From Clostridium_AW malenominatum (GTDB lineage: Bacteria > Bacillota > Clostridia > Clostridiales > Clostridiaceae): a stretch of DNA of 64,000 nucleotides. Made by a program: the position numbers and the translations under genes. Under the pieces are notes generated by a model. It was not told the origin of the DNA and did not search any database. It saw only the letters and a program-made list of their open reading frames with translations. Each line of letters begins with the position of its first letter. Positions within the stretch are counted from its first letter, which is position 1. Below are positions 1 through 8,542 of the stretch, one piece after another. Location: positions 1,364,001 to 1,428,000 of the forward strand of contig NZ_BAAACF010000001.1 in assembly GCF_039521365.1 (NCBI RefSeq), given 5' to 3'.

Positions 1-2
1 TT

Positions 3-275
3 GACAGAAGTAAAATCATAAATGGAGTTATTAAAGCTTGTGAAAAAAGGCCAGTGTCTAGAAGCCAAATTGAAAACATAGCTGATGAAGTAGAAAAACA
101 TATAAACAATCAAATGATAACAGAGGTTAAATCTGAATACATAGGTGAAATTATTATGGATAACTTAAAAAAAATAGATGAGGTAGCCTATGTTAGATTT
201 GCATCTGTATACAGACAATTTACAGATGTTAATACTTTTATAGATGAGATTAAAAGATTAATTTCAAATAAGTAG
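3..275 (+). CDS. nrdR: NrdR transcriptional repressor, C-terminal part (5' end outside window)
   Basis: The reading frame is open from the first complete codon at position 3 to the TAG at 273-275, so this is the last 90 codons of a gene that begins upstream. The visible part is the ATP-cone domain: the start of the fragment (DRSKIINGVIKACEKRPVS) and the later segment YVRFASVYRQF are typical of NrdR, the zinc-finger/ATP-cone repressor of ribonucleotide reductase genes. The zinc-ribbon N-terminus is not in the window. A strong hairpin terminator follows. The family call rests on the ATP-cone signature only, but that signature is distinctive. Confidence 0.88.
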   Translation, partial: DRSKIINGVIKACEKRPVSRSQIENIADEVEKHINNQMITEVKSEYIGEIIMDNLKKIDEVAYVRFASVYRQFTDVNTFIDEIKRLISNK

Positions 276-281
276 TTTGTT

Positions 282-316
282 AAATGGTTTTATGGTAGAC
301 ATAAAACCATTTTTAA
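282..316 (+). terminator. Rho-independent terminator after nrdR
   Basis: A perfect 13-bp stem (AAATGGTTTTATG at 282-294 with CATAAAACCATTT at 300-312) and a 5-nt loop are followed by a short T run. It ends the nrdR transcript. Confidence 0.85.
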
Positions 317-378
317 TGTTAAAACTATATTAAGGCATGTTAAATGTATGGAGTCAAAATTAAATTTGCTTAAAATAA

Positions 379-387
379 TGCTATAAT
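379..387 (+). promoter_or_regulatory. Extended -10 promoter of phoPR
   Basis: TGCTATAAT is an extended -10 (TGn plus consensus TATAAT), 25 bp before the phoP start. No good -35 is visible, which is common for extended -10 promoters. Confidence 0.5.
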
Positions 388-412
388 ATAGGTAAAATGT
401 TGGAGGGTTATT

Positions 413-1111
413 ATGACTGATGAAAAAATTTTAATTGTTGATGATGAGGAAAATATTAGGGAGCTTTTGAAATTTAACTTAGAGAACTTAGGCTACAATG
501 TAATATGTTCAGATAATGGTAAGGATGCTTTTGAAATTGTTAAAAATGAAAGGCCTAATTTAGTTCTTTTAGATGTTATGTTGCCAGGTATGGATGGATA
601 TGATGTTTGCAAGGGAATAAGAATGAATAATGCCATATCTACCACCCCGATTATAATGATAACGGCTAAAGGTGAGGAATTAGATAAAGTACTTGGATTA
701 GAATTAGGGGCTGATGATTATATTACTAAGCCTTTTTCAGTTAGAGAATTAGTTGCTAGGGTGAAAGCTCTTTTGAGAAGAACGGGAGTTTCTACCATAG
801 AGAATAATGATTTTATCTTTGGAAACATAAAAATTGATTTTGAAAAACATGAAGTTTCAAAGGAAGGAGAAAAGATAGATTTAACTTTAAAAGAATATGA
901 ACTACTTGAAACTTTTATTAAGAATAAAGGGAGAGTTTTAACAAGAGATTTTTTACTAGACAAAATATGGGGATACGAGTACATTGGGGAAACTAGAACT
1001 GTCGATGTGCACATTAGGCATTTAAGGCAGAAGATAGAAGAAGATGACAAAAGTCCTAAACATATTGAAACCATAAGGGGAGTAGGATATAGATTTAATT
1101 ATTCGGAATAG
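413..1111 (+). CDS. phoP: PhoP/PhoB-type response regulator
   Basis: A 232-aa OmpR/PhoB-class response regulator. The receiver domain (residues 1-120) has the acidic pair D10/D11, phospho-acceptor D54 in LLDVMLPG, T84 and K106 (TKPFS). The C-terminal winged helix (about 130-230) has the usual LTLKEYELLETF and RTVDVHIRHLRQKIE motifs. It lies 12 bp upstream of a PhoR-like kinase and immediately before the pst operon, so its role is most likely control of the phosphate-starvation regulon. A GGAGGG ribosome binding site precedes the ATG. The regulator class is certain; the phosphate role is inferred from context. Confidence 0.93.
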   Translation: MTDEKILIVDDEENIRELLKFNLENLGYNVICSDNGKDAFEIVKNERPNLVLLDVMLPGMDGYDVCKGIRMNNAISTTPIIMITAKGEELDKVLGLELGADDYITKPFSVRELVARVKALLRRTGVSTIENNDFIFGNIKIDFEKHEVSKEGEKIDLTLKEYELLETFIKNKGRVLTRDFLLDKIWGYEYIGETRTVDVHIRHLRQKIEEDDKSPKHIETIRGVGYRFNYSE

Positions 1112-1123
1112 ACAGGTGATAAA

Positions 1124-2836
1124 ATGAAAAAAAAATTAATGATATATATGTTCCTAACCTTAACAATTAGCTTGACTTTGGTAATGAGTTTTTTCTTAAT
1201 TATACAAAACTATCAATACATAGAAAATACTAAAAAAGCTTTAAAATCTAATAATGAATTAGTAGCAAGTGTTTTAAAATATATTGATAAAGAAGGCTTG
1301 GATAGTATTATAAAGAAAAGCTTTAAGGAAAATGATATACGAGTCACTATTATAAATAAAAAGGGAGAAGTGGTTGGAGATTCTAAAGTAGACGGATTAG
1401 AAATGGAGAACCATAATAACAGGGAAGAGGTTATTTCAGCAAAAAATACCGGAAGTGGATATGCCATAAGATATAGTACTTCCACTAAAACGGATAACAT
1501 GTACGTGGCCATGTTCGTAAATGATGAATATATCATAAGAAGCTCCATGGAAATGAAGAGGATATCAGGTTTTAAGAAAGAATATAGTAGCTATTATGTT
1601 ATTGTACTCATACTGGCCATAATTACATCTTTAGTGTTTTCGTCAAAGTTTTCCTTAGAAATAGTTAAGCCTATTAAAAATTTAGAATTTATAACATCAA
1701 GAGTTGCAGCGGGAGAGTTGCATAGGAGGGTAAATATACACTCTAGAGATGAGATAGGACAATTGTCTAAAACCTTTAATAATATGGCTCAAAAGCTCCA
1801 ACTAACAATAAATGATGTAATAGACAAACAAAATAAACTTGAAGCTATACTAACTAGTATGGAAAGTGGAGTTATAGCAGTAGATAAAAATTTTAAAGTG
1901 ATAATTATAAACCCTTATGCAAATAAAATTTTTGGAATAAAAAAAGACATAATAGGATGTAATTTATTAGACTATATTAGAAACTTTGAGTTAGAGGATA
2001 TTTTAAAAAATTCCATAGATGAATATAGAGAAATAAAAATATTAAATCCTAAGGAAAGAGAACTTAGGATAAAAACCGCAGATATATTTAACGGAAGACA
2101 ATTGATGGGAACAGTAGCTGTAGTACAAGATATAACCGAAATTAAAAGATTAGAAAATATGAGGTCTCAATTTGTTGCCAATGTTTCTCATGAATTGAAA
2201 ACACCCCTAACTTCTATTAAAGGCTTTGCTGAAACTTTACGATACGTAGATGATCCTATAAATAAAGAGAAGTTCTTAAACATTATTAACGATGAAGCGG
2301 AAAGACTAACCAGATTAATTAATGATATACTTGTTTTATCCCATATTGAAAATAATAGGGAAATAAAACAAGAAGTTGCCGATGTTAATAGTATTATTGA
2401 AGATGTATGTAGTTTAGTAAATAACTATGCTATGAAGAAAAATATAGCAATAACAATTGAAGGTGAGAACCTACCTATAATACAAGGGGATGCAGACAGA
2501 TTTAAACAAATGATGTTGAACTTGGTAGACAATGCTGTAAAGTACACAGAAGAAAATGGTGCTGTATATGTAAAAAAGAAAGTTTATAATAACAAAATTA
2601 TAATAGAAGTTAAAGACACAGGGGTAGGTATACCTAAGGATCATATTGGAAGAATATTTGAAAGGTTTTATAGAGTAGATAAGGCAAGAAGTAGAGTAGA
2701 GGGTGGAACGGGGCTTGGACTTGCTATAGTTAAGCATATTATTCTTTCTTTTGAGGGTACTATAGAGGTGGAAAGTGAAGTTGGAAAGGGAAGTAATTTT
2801 ATTGTAACAATACCTATTAAAAAGGTAAGCATGTAG
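1124..2836 (+). CDS. phoR: PhoR-type membrane sensor histidine kinase
   Basis: A 570-aa sensor kinase. Membrane segments lie at about 5-27 and 157-175, flanking an extracytoplasmic domain. They are followed by a HAMP domain (about 176-228), a PAS domain (about 238-340), the HisKA box with phospho-acceptor H356 (VSHELKTPLTS) and a HATPase domain with N box (NLVDNAVKYT) and G boxes (DTGVGIP, GGTGLGLAI). This is the PhoR architecture. It is translated with phoP (12-bp gap) and ends in a hairpin that overlaps its stop codon. Confidence 0.92.
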   Translation: MKKKLMIYMFLTLTISLTLVMSFFLIIQNYQYIENTKKALKSNNELVASVLKYIDKEGLDSIIKKSFKENDIRVTIINKKGEVVGDSKVDGLEMENHNNREEVISAKNTGSGYAIRYSTSTKTDNMYVAMFVNDEYIIRSSMEMKRISGFKKEYSSYYVIVLILAIITSLVFSSKFSLEIVKPIKNLEFITSRVAAGELHRRVNIHSRDEIGQLSKTFNNMAQKLQLTINDVIDKQNKLEAILTSMESGVIAVDKNFKVIIINPYANKIFGIKKDIIGCNLLDYIRNFELEDILKNSIDEYREIKILNPKERELRIKTADIFNGRQLMGTVAVVQDITEIKRLENMRSQFVANVSHELKTPLTSIKGFAETLRYVDDPINKEKFLNIINDEAERLTRLINDILVLSHIENNREIKQEVADVNSIIEDVCSLVNNYAMKKNIAITIEGENLPIIQGDADRFKQMMLNLVDNAVKYTEENGAVYVKKKVYNNKIIIEVKDTGVGIPKDHIGRIFERFYRVDKARSRVEGGTGLGLAIVKHIILSFEGTIEVESEVGKGSNFIVTIPIKKVSM

Positions 2837-2862
2837 TGAAAAACACTGCATGCTTATTTCTT
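2827..2862 (+). terminator. Terminator overlapping the phoR stop codon
   Basis: A 12-bp stem (AAGCATGTAGTG at 2827-2838, CACTGCATGCTT at 2844-2855, one G-U pair) has an A5 loop and a T-rich tail. It separates phoPR from the pst operon, which therefore needs its own promoter. Confidence 0.75.
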
Positions 2863-2876
2863 TATGTAAATTTTTT

Positions 2877-2904
2877 TTAACATGCCTATAATATTTGGTT
2901 AACT
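2877..2904 (+). promoter_or_regulatory. Candidate PhoP-binding repeats upstream of pstS
   Basis: TTAACA (2877-2882) and TTAACT (2899-2904) are spaced 22 bp start to start. That is two turns of the 11-bp period (6-bp repeat plus 5-bp spacer) known for Bacillus Pho boxes. The repeat expected between them is degenerate. The position, 60-87 bp before pstS, fits activation by PhoP. The call is an inference from short motifs. Confidence 0.4.
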
Positions 2905-2963
2905 TCCATATACTATGATAAATATAGTAGATAAAATAAATGATTTTAATGGAGGGTTAATAA

Positions 2964-3851
2964 ATGAATAAAAAAGGCATTAGAACTCTAATAGCAGCAT
3001 TATCATTAACATTAATGACAGGAGTATTTGCAGGATGTGGTGGAAAAGATAAAACTGAAAGTGAAAATAAAAATGTAAATACTATTTCTGGCACAATAAC
3101 AGCGGTAGGATCTACTGCACTTCAACCATTAGTACAAGAAGCAGCAAAAAACTTTAAGGCAAAAAATCCTGATGCAACTATTAATGTACAAGGCGGAGGA
3201 AGCGGTACAGGAATAAACCAAGTTGCAGAAGGTTCAGTAGAAATAGGAAATTCAGATGTAAGTGCTGAGTCAAAAATAAAAGATAAAGAAAAAGCAAAGG
3301 AATTAGTTGATCATAAAGTATGCGCTATCGGCTTTGCATTAGTAGTAAATAAAGATGTTAAAGTTGATTCATTAACAAAGGAACAAATTCAAAAGATATT
3401 TACTGGAGAAGTTACAAACTGGAAAGAAGTTGGTGGACAAGATTTAGCAATAAATGTAGTAAATAGACCATCATCTTCAGGTACAAGAGCAACCTTCATA
3501 GATACAATCATGGATGGTAAAAGTGAAAAAGAAGGATTAGGAACAATACAGGATTCAAGTGGTAGTGTAGAAAAAACAATAACAAGTACTTCCGGAGCCG
3601 TAAGTTATCTTGCATTATCCTATTTAACAGCAGAAAAAAGAGAAAATATTAAATTAGTTAAGATTGACGGAGTTGAAGCTTCTAAAGAAAACATTGTAAC
3701 TAAGAAATATCCTTTCTGGTCTTATGAACATATGTACACTAAAGGAGCTCCAACAGGACTTACAAAGGCTTTTATTGAATATGTAATGAGCGATGAGAAT
3801 AAAGCTTTAGTAGAAAAATTAGGTTATATTCCAGTAGGAGATTTTAAATAA
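2964..3851 (+). CDS. pstS: Phosphate ABC transporter substrate-binding lipoprotein PstS
   Basis: A 295-aa lipoprotein: the N-terminal signal peptide ends in a lipobox (FAGC, C25), so the mature protein is anchored to the outer face of the membrane. The phosphate-binding fold is recognisable from GSTALQPL, GGGSGTGINQV, the NSDVSAE segment and RPSSSGTRATF, which hold the phosphate-binding loops. It is the first gene of pstSCAB-phoU and is preceded by GGAGGG. Confidence 0.95.
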   Translation: MNKKGIRTLIAALSLTLMTGVFAGCGGKDKTESENKNVNTISGTITAVGSTALQPLVQEAAKNFKAKNPDATINVQGGGSGTGINQVAEGSVEIGNSDVSAESKIKDKEKAKELVDHKVCAIGFALVVNKDVKVDSLTKEQIQKIFTGEVTNWKEVGGQDLAINVVNRPSSSGTRATFIDTIMDGKSEKEGLGTIQDSSGSVEKTITSTSGAVSYLALSYLTAEKRENIKLVKIDGVEASKENIVTKKYPFWSYEHMYTKGAPTGLTKAFIEYVMSDENKALVEKLGYIPVGDFK

Positions 3852-3883
3852 AGCATTTGAAATAAAAAAGAAGGAAGATAAAT

Positions 3884-4774
3884 ATGAAGAATAAGTTTTG
3901 GAAGCGTATAAAAAATGAATACTTAGGAAAAGGATTCGCAATTCTTTGCGGATCTTTAATCCTTATACTTACGTTAACTATAATAGGATTTATAGCGGTA
4001 AAGGGAATTAATACATTTACTAAAGGGGATTATTCATTAACAAGATTTATTTTTTCTACTAAATGGTCCCCGGATGGAGAGAGTCCTAAGTTTGGTATTT
4101 TTACATTCCTTGCAGGTTCAACTTTAGTATCACTTGGAGCAGTATTATTAGCGTCTCCAGTAAGCATAGCTTTAGCAGTATTTATTAATTATATTTCCCC
4201 AAAACTAGGTGAAAGCATTCTAAAACCAGCTTTAGAGCTATTTGTAGGAATACCTTCTGTTGTATATGGATGGTTAGGTATTACAGTACTACTACCTTTA
4301 ATCAAGAATGTATTTGGTGGTATAGGATTTAGTTTATTTGCTGGCATATTAGTGCTTAGTGTTATGATACTGCCTACTATATCAAGTTTATCAGTAGATG
4401 CTCTTAAAGCTATACCAAAGGATTATTTAGAGGCTTCCTATGGATTAGGAGCTACTAGATGGCAAACCATAAGTAGAGTAGCTATTCCCTCAGCTAAAGG
4501 GGGTATATTAACCGCAATAGTATTAGGAATCGCAAGAGCCTTTGGAGAGGCGCTGGCAGTTCAAATGGTAATAGGAAACACTGTTAAACTTCCTAATAAT
4601 TTATTGAGTCCTACAACTACATTAACATCTATATTAACCATGGATATGGCTAATACCATATCAGGAACAGCTTGGAATGATGCTCTTTGGACAATAGCCT
4701 TAGTTTTATTAATAGTTTCATTTCTGTTCATACTAATTATTAGGACTTTAGCTTTAAGAGGTGAGATAAAATAA
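3884..4774 (+). CDS. pstC: Phosphate ABC transporter permease PstC
   Basis: A 296-aa polytopic permease with about six membrane segments. The ABC permease EAA-type loop is visible as DYLEASYGLGATRWQTISRV, and the end of the fold as ARAFGEALAVQMVIGN, both typical of PstC. It overlaps pstA by one base (TAATG), which points to translational coupling. Confidence 0.95.
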   Translation: MKNKFWKRIKNEYLGKGFAILCGSLILILTLTIIGFIAVKGINTFTKGDYSLTRFIFSTKWSPDGESPKFGIFTFLAGSTLVSLGAVLLASPVSIALAVFINYISPKLGESILKPALELFVGIPSVVYGWLGITVLLPLIKNVFGGIGFSLFAGILVLSVMILPTISSLSVDALKAIPKDYLEASYGLGATRWQTISRVAIPSAKGGILTAIVLGIARAFGEALAVQMVIGNTVKLPNNLLSPTTTLTSILTMDMANTISGTAWNDALWTIALVLLIVSFLFILIIRTLALRGEIK

Positions 4775-5661
4775 TGAATGAAAGAAGTAAAGATAAAATA
4801 TTTACTGTTACAACTTATATAATCTCTGCAATGATATTAATGTTACTGATAACATTAATTGGATATATTATAATAAGAGGGGTAAGACATTTAACTCCAA
4901 GCTTTATTTTTGGGGAACCTAAAATTGGAGAAGCTGGAGGGGGAATAGGCCCTCAATTATTCAATTCTTTTTATATGTTAATTGTTTCGCTGATAATAAC
5001 CATTCCATTTGGAGTGGGTGCTGGAATATATTTATCAGAATATGCTAGAGAAGGAAAATTTCTTAATATTATAAGACTATGTATAGAAACCATGGCTTCC
5101 CTTCCATCTATTGTTGTAGGGTTATTTGGACTATTAGTTTTTGTTAAAAGCACAGGATGGGGTTTCACCCTTTTATCAGGGGCATTGGCTCTAGGAATTA
5201 TAAACTTACCATCTCTTACAAGGGTAAGTGAAAATGCTATAAGAAATGCATCTAAAGGAATAAAGGAAGGCAGCTTAGCCTTGGGGGCTACAAAATGGCA
5301 AACCATTTGGAAAGTTATATTACCAACAGCTATGCCACAAATTTTAACTGGTGTTATACTAGCAGGCGGAAGGGTATTTGGAGAAGCAGCAGCTCTTTTA
5401 TATACAGCGGGCATGAGTGCTCCTTCTCTAAGTTTCGCTGCTGATAAATTATTTACTAAAGCTTCACCCTTTAATTTATTAAGACCTGCGGAAACCCTTT
5501 CGGTATATATCTGGAAGGTAAACTCTGAAGGTATGGTACCAGATGCCACTAGAATTGGAGATGGATCATCAGCAATATTAATTATAATGGTATTATTATT
5601 TAATTTATTTGCCAGAGTAATTGGAAATATCATATATAGACGCTACTCAGGTGGCAAGTAA
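4774..5661 (+). CDS. pstA: Phosphate ABC transporter permease PstA
   Basis: A 295-aa polytopic permease, partner of PstC. It shows the PstA signatures GVGAGIYLSEYA, ETMASLPSIVVGLFG and the coupling loop GIKEGSLALGATKWQTIWKV. Its start codon overlaps the pstC stop by one base, and pstB follows after 11 bp. Length is normal for the family. Confidence 0.95.
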   Translation: MNERSKDKIFTVTTYIISAMILMLLITLIGYIIIRGVRHLTPSFIFGEPKIGEAGGGIGPQLFNSFYMLIVSLIITIPFGVGAGIYLSEYAREGKFLNIIRLCIETMASLPSIVVGLFGLLVFVKSTGWGFTLLSGALALGIINLPSLTRVSENAIRNASKGIKEGSLALGATKWQTIWKVILPTAMPQILTGVILAGGRVFGEAAALLYTAGMSAPSLSFAADKLFTKASPFNLLRPAETLSVYIWKVNSEGMVPDATRIGDGSSAILIIMVLLFNLFARVIGNIIYRRYSGGK

Positions 5662-5672
5662 GGAGGAAGAAA

Positions 5673-6422
5673 ATGTCTATAATAGAAGTTAAGGATTTAG
5701 ATTTATATTATGGTACACATCAAGCATTGAAAAAAATTAATTTGAATATAGATAAAAATCAAGTTACAGCCCTTATAGGACCTTCAGGGTGTGGTAAATC
5801 AACATTTTTAAGAACAATAAATAGAATGAATGATCTTATTGCAGGGGTAAAAATAGATGGAAAGGTTCTTTATAATGGAAAAGACGTTTATAAGGAATTT
5901 GATGAAATAGAGTTAAGAAAAGTTATAGGCATGGTGTTTCAAAAGCCAAATCCATTCCCTATGTCCATTTATGACAATGTAGCTTATGGTCCTAGAATAC
6001 ATGGTATAAAAAACAAGAGCAAATTAGATGAAATAGTAGAAGAGAGTCTAAAGGGTTCAGCTCTTTGGGAGGAAGTAAAGGATAGATTAAAGAAAAGTGC
6101 TTTGGGACTTTCAGGAGGACAACAACAAAGATTATGTATTGCTAGAACTCTTGCAGTAGAGCCTGAAATAATATTAATGGATGAGCCGACTTCAGCATTA
6201 GATCCTATTTCCACATTGAAGATTGAAGAGTTGATGGAAAGTTTGAAAAAGGAGTATACCGTTATAGTGGTAACTCATAATATGCAACAAGCAGGAAGAG
6301 TTTCTGATAATACAGCATTTTTCTTAAATGGAGAAATAGTTGAGTTTGGAAAAACAGAAGATATATTCTATAAGCCAAGAGATAAAAGAACTGAGGATTA
6401 TATAACTGGAAGGTTTGGATAA
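5673..6422 (+). CDS. pstB: Phosphate ABC transporter ATPase PstB
   Basis: A 249-aa ABC ATPase. Walker A is GPSGCGKST (residues 36-44), followed by the Q loop (VFQKPNPFPMSIYDNV), the signature LSGGQQQR, Walker B ILMDEPTSALD and the H-loop VTHNMQQA. The KPNPFPMSIYDNV stretch is diagnostic of PstB among ABC ATPases. It has a strong AGGAGG site 11 bp after pstA. Confidence 0.97.
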   Translation: MSIIEVKDLDLYYGTHQALKKINLNIDKNQVTALIGPSGCGKSTFLRTINRMNDLIAGVKIDGKVLYNGKDVYKEFDEIELRKVIGMVFQKPNPFPMSIYDNVAYGPRIHGIKNKSKLDEIVEESLKGSALWEEVKDRLKKSALGLSGGQQQRLCIARTLAVEPEIILMDEPTSALDPISTLKIEELMESLKKEYTVIVVTHNMQQAGRVSDNTAFFLNGEIVEFGKTEDIFYKPRDKRTEDYITGRFG

Positions 6423-6449
6423 AGCAAATAATAAAAAGAGGTGGTTAGG

Positions 6450-7106
6450 TTGACAAGAAGTACTTTTGATTTGCATCTTCAGGAATTACACAATGATATT
6501 TTAAGAATGGGTAGCATAGTAGAAAAACAAATACATGAATGCATAGAGGCATTAACAGAGCACAACTATGATTTAGCAGAAGAAGTAATAAAAAACGATG
6601 ATTTAGTTGATGATTTGGAAAGAGAAATATCGGATAAATGTATAAAATTAATTGCAAGAGAGCAGCCTTTAGCAAAAGATTTAAGAATGATATTTACGGG
6701 CAGCAAAATAGTAACAGATTTAGAAAGAATGGCAGATCATGCAGTGGATATTGCTAAAATTGCTATAAGGCTAAAGGATGAAAAGTTTATCAAACCTCTA
6801 GTAGATATACCTAAGATGACAGATATAGCTAAGGAAATGATTAAAGGGGCATTAGATGCGTATGTTGAAGGAGATGTGGAAAAATCCTATTTAATATGCA
6901 AAGAGGATGATAAAATAGACGATATCTACAAAAATGTGTTTAAAGAAATGATTCCAATAATGACAAAAGATAATAGCAGCATAAATCAAGCTACACAGTT
7001 CTTATTTATATGCAAATATATAGAAAGAATAGCTGATCACGTAACAAATATTTGCGAGTGGACTATTTACCAAGTAACTGGAGAATTAAAGGATTTAAAT
7101 GAATAG
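6450..7106 (+). CDS. phoU: Phosphate uptake regulator PhoU
   Basis: A PhoU-family protein of two three-helix repeats; each repeat carries the metal-binding E/DxxxD motif (DLERMADHAVDIAK and YIERIADHVTNICEW). PhoU links Pst transport activity to PhoR signalling. I choose the TTG at 6450 (218 aa, TRSTFDLHLQEL) because AGAGGTGG lies 6-8 bp upstream; the in-frame GTG at 6441 falls inside that ribosome binding site. Last gene of the pst operon, followed by a terminator. Confidence 0.93.
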   Translation: MTRSTFDLHLQELHNDILRMGSIVEKQIHECIEALTEHNYDLAEEVIKNDDLVDDLEREISDKCIKLIAREQPLAKDLRMIFTGSKIVTDLERMADHAVDIAKIAIRLKDEKFIKPLVDIPKMTDIAKEMIKGALDAYVEGDVEKSYLICKEDDKIDDIYKNVFKEMIPIMTKDNSSINQATQFLFICKYIERIADHVTNICEWTIYQVTGELKDLNE

Positions 7107-7113
7107 TTTTAGG

Positions 7114-7146
7114 GAGACTGTACATAGTAATATACAGTCTCTTTTT
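7114..7146 (+). terminator. Terminator of the pst-phoU operon
   Basis: A 9-bp stem GAGACTGTA (7114-7122) / TACAGTCTC (7133-7141) is followed by TTTTT. Confidence 0.88.
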
Positions 7147-7157
7147 GATGATAAGAA

Positions 7158-7186
7158 TTGACTAAATAAGAAGATTAATGTAATAT
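7158..7186 (+). promoter_or_regulatory. Sigma-A promoter of the DUF512-der-gpsA operon
   Basis: TTGACT (7158-7163), a 17-bp spacer and TAATAT (7181-7186) form a near-consensus housekeeping promoter 40 bp before the first gene. Confidence 0.65.
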
Positions 7187-7225
7187 TACAAGTGTTACAT
7201 ATAAAGAAAAGGTAGGGTTAGTTAA

Positions 7226-8539
7226 ATGAAAAACAAAATATGTAAAGTACTACCGAACAGTATTGGAGAAGAGGTTGGAATAGAAGCTGGCGATTTTCTT
7301 TTAACCATAAATGGCAATAGTGTTAACGATATAATTGATTATAAATATTTAATGGCAGATGAGTGCATTCTAGTAGAAGTAGAAAAAGATGACGGAGAAA
7401 TATGGGAAATTGAAATTGAAAAGGAGTACCATGAGGATTTAGGCATAGAGTTTAATAAATCTATCATGGATGAAGCAAAAAGCTGTCAAAATAAATGTAT
7501 TTTTTGCTTTATAGATCAATTGCCTAAAGGAATGAGAGAATCCTTATATTTTAAAGATGATGATTCAAGACTGTCATTTTTACAAGGTAATTTCGTTACA
7601 TTGACTAATATGAAGGATGAAGATATCGATAGAATTATAAGGTATAGGATTAGTCCTATAAATGTATCTGTTCATACTACAAATCCTGAACTAAGACAAA
7701 AGATGCTAAACAATAGATTTGCAGGAAATATATATGAGAGATTAACTAGGTTAAGTGAAGCAGGGATTACTATAAACTGCCAAATAGTTCTTTGTCCAGG
7801 GGTTAACGATGGAGAGGAACTGATTAAGACCGTAGAAGACTTATATAAATTATATCCAAGTGTTCAAAACTTAGCGGTAGTTCCTGTAGGAGTGACAAAG
7901 TATAGAGAAGGGCTATTCTCAATGAAGTTATTCAATAAGGAAAGCTCTATAGAAACAATAAAGCTTATAGGAAAGTTACAAGATAAATTTATTAAAGAAA
8001 TAAACACACCTTTTGTAAGGTTATCTGATGAATTTTATGTTTTATCTGAAATAGATGTTCCCCAAAGCGATTTTTATGAAGGCTTTGAGCAGTTAGAAGA
8101 CGGAGTTGGCATGATAAGAATCTTTAGGGATAATATTGATCAGAACCTAGAGCTACTTAGAAAAGATGCCAAAGGGAAATTCACATTTATAACGGGAGCT
8201 TTAGCCTATGAAGAAATATTTAAAGCAAAAGAAATTATAGAGGGGAAAAATTCTAATATAAAAATAGACGTGGTTAAAGTAAAAAATAACTTTTTTGGAG
8301 AAACTATCACTGTAGTTGGCTTGATTACTGGAAGAGATATTTTAAATGCTTTACATAAGCATGAGGCTGGAGAGTATATTTTTATACCTAAGAACATGTT
8401 GAGAGCAGGGGAAGAGATATTTTTAGATGATGTTACCATAGAGGATTTAGAAAAGCACTATGGTAAAAAGATTGTAATTTGCGAATATACAGGAGAAGAT
8501 TTAATAGAAAAACTTAATGATCATTGTAAGGAGGAATAA
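7226..8539 (+). CDS. DUF512 family protein with PDZ-like domain and radical-SAM-like Cys motif
   Basis: A 437-aa protein of the clostridial DUF512 family. It has a PDZ-like N-terminus (NSIGEEVGIEAGDFLLTING, about residues 11-30), a CX3CX2C cluster at C87/C91/C94 in a radical-SAM-like context, and the C-terminal DUF512 domain (from about residue 285). The family is annotated as a putative FeS oxidoreductase and its substrate is unknown. It sits 3 bp before der, an arrangement conserved in clostridia, which suggests a housekeeping role connected to translation or ribosome assembly. That role is inference. Confidence 0.85.
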   Translation: MKNKICKVLPNSIGEEVGIEAGDFLLTINGNSVNDIIDYKYLMADECILVEVEKDDGEIWEIEIEKEYHEDLGIEFNKSIMDEAKSCQNKCIFCFIDQLPKGMRESLYFKDDDSRLSFLQGNFVTLTNMKDEDIDRIIRYRISPINVSVHTTNPELRQKMLNNRFAGNIYERLTRLSEAGITINCQIVLCPGVNDGEELIKTVEDLYKLYPSVQNLAVVPVGVTKYREGLFSMKLFNKESSIETIKLIGKLQDKFIKEINTPFVRLSDEFYVLSEIDVPQSDFYEGFEQLEDGVGMIRIFRDNIDQNLELLRKDAKGKFTFITGALAYEEIFKAKEIIEGKNSNIKIDVVKVKNNFFGETITVVGLITGRDILNALHKHEAGEYIFIPKNMLRAGEEIFLDDVTIEDLEKHYGKKIVICEYTGEDLIEKLNDHCKEE

Positions 8540-8542
8540 AAA

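Noticed and set aside
4971..5633. 220-codon open frame on the minus strand inside pstA
   Set aside because: It is antisense to a well-supported gene, has no ribosome binding site and shows no family features; its length follows from pstA codon use.
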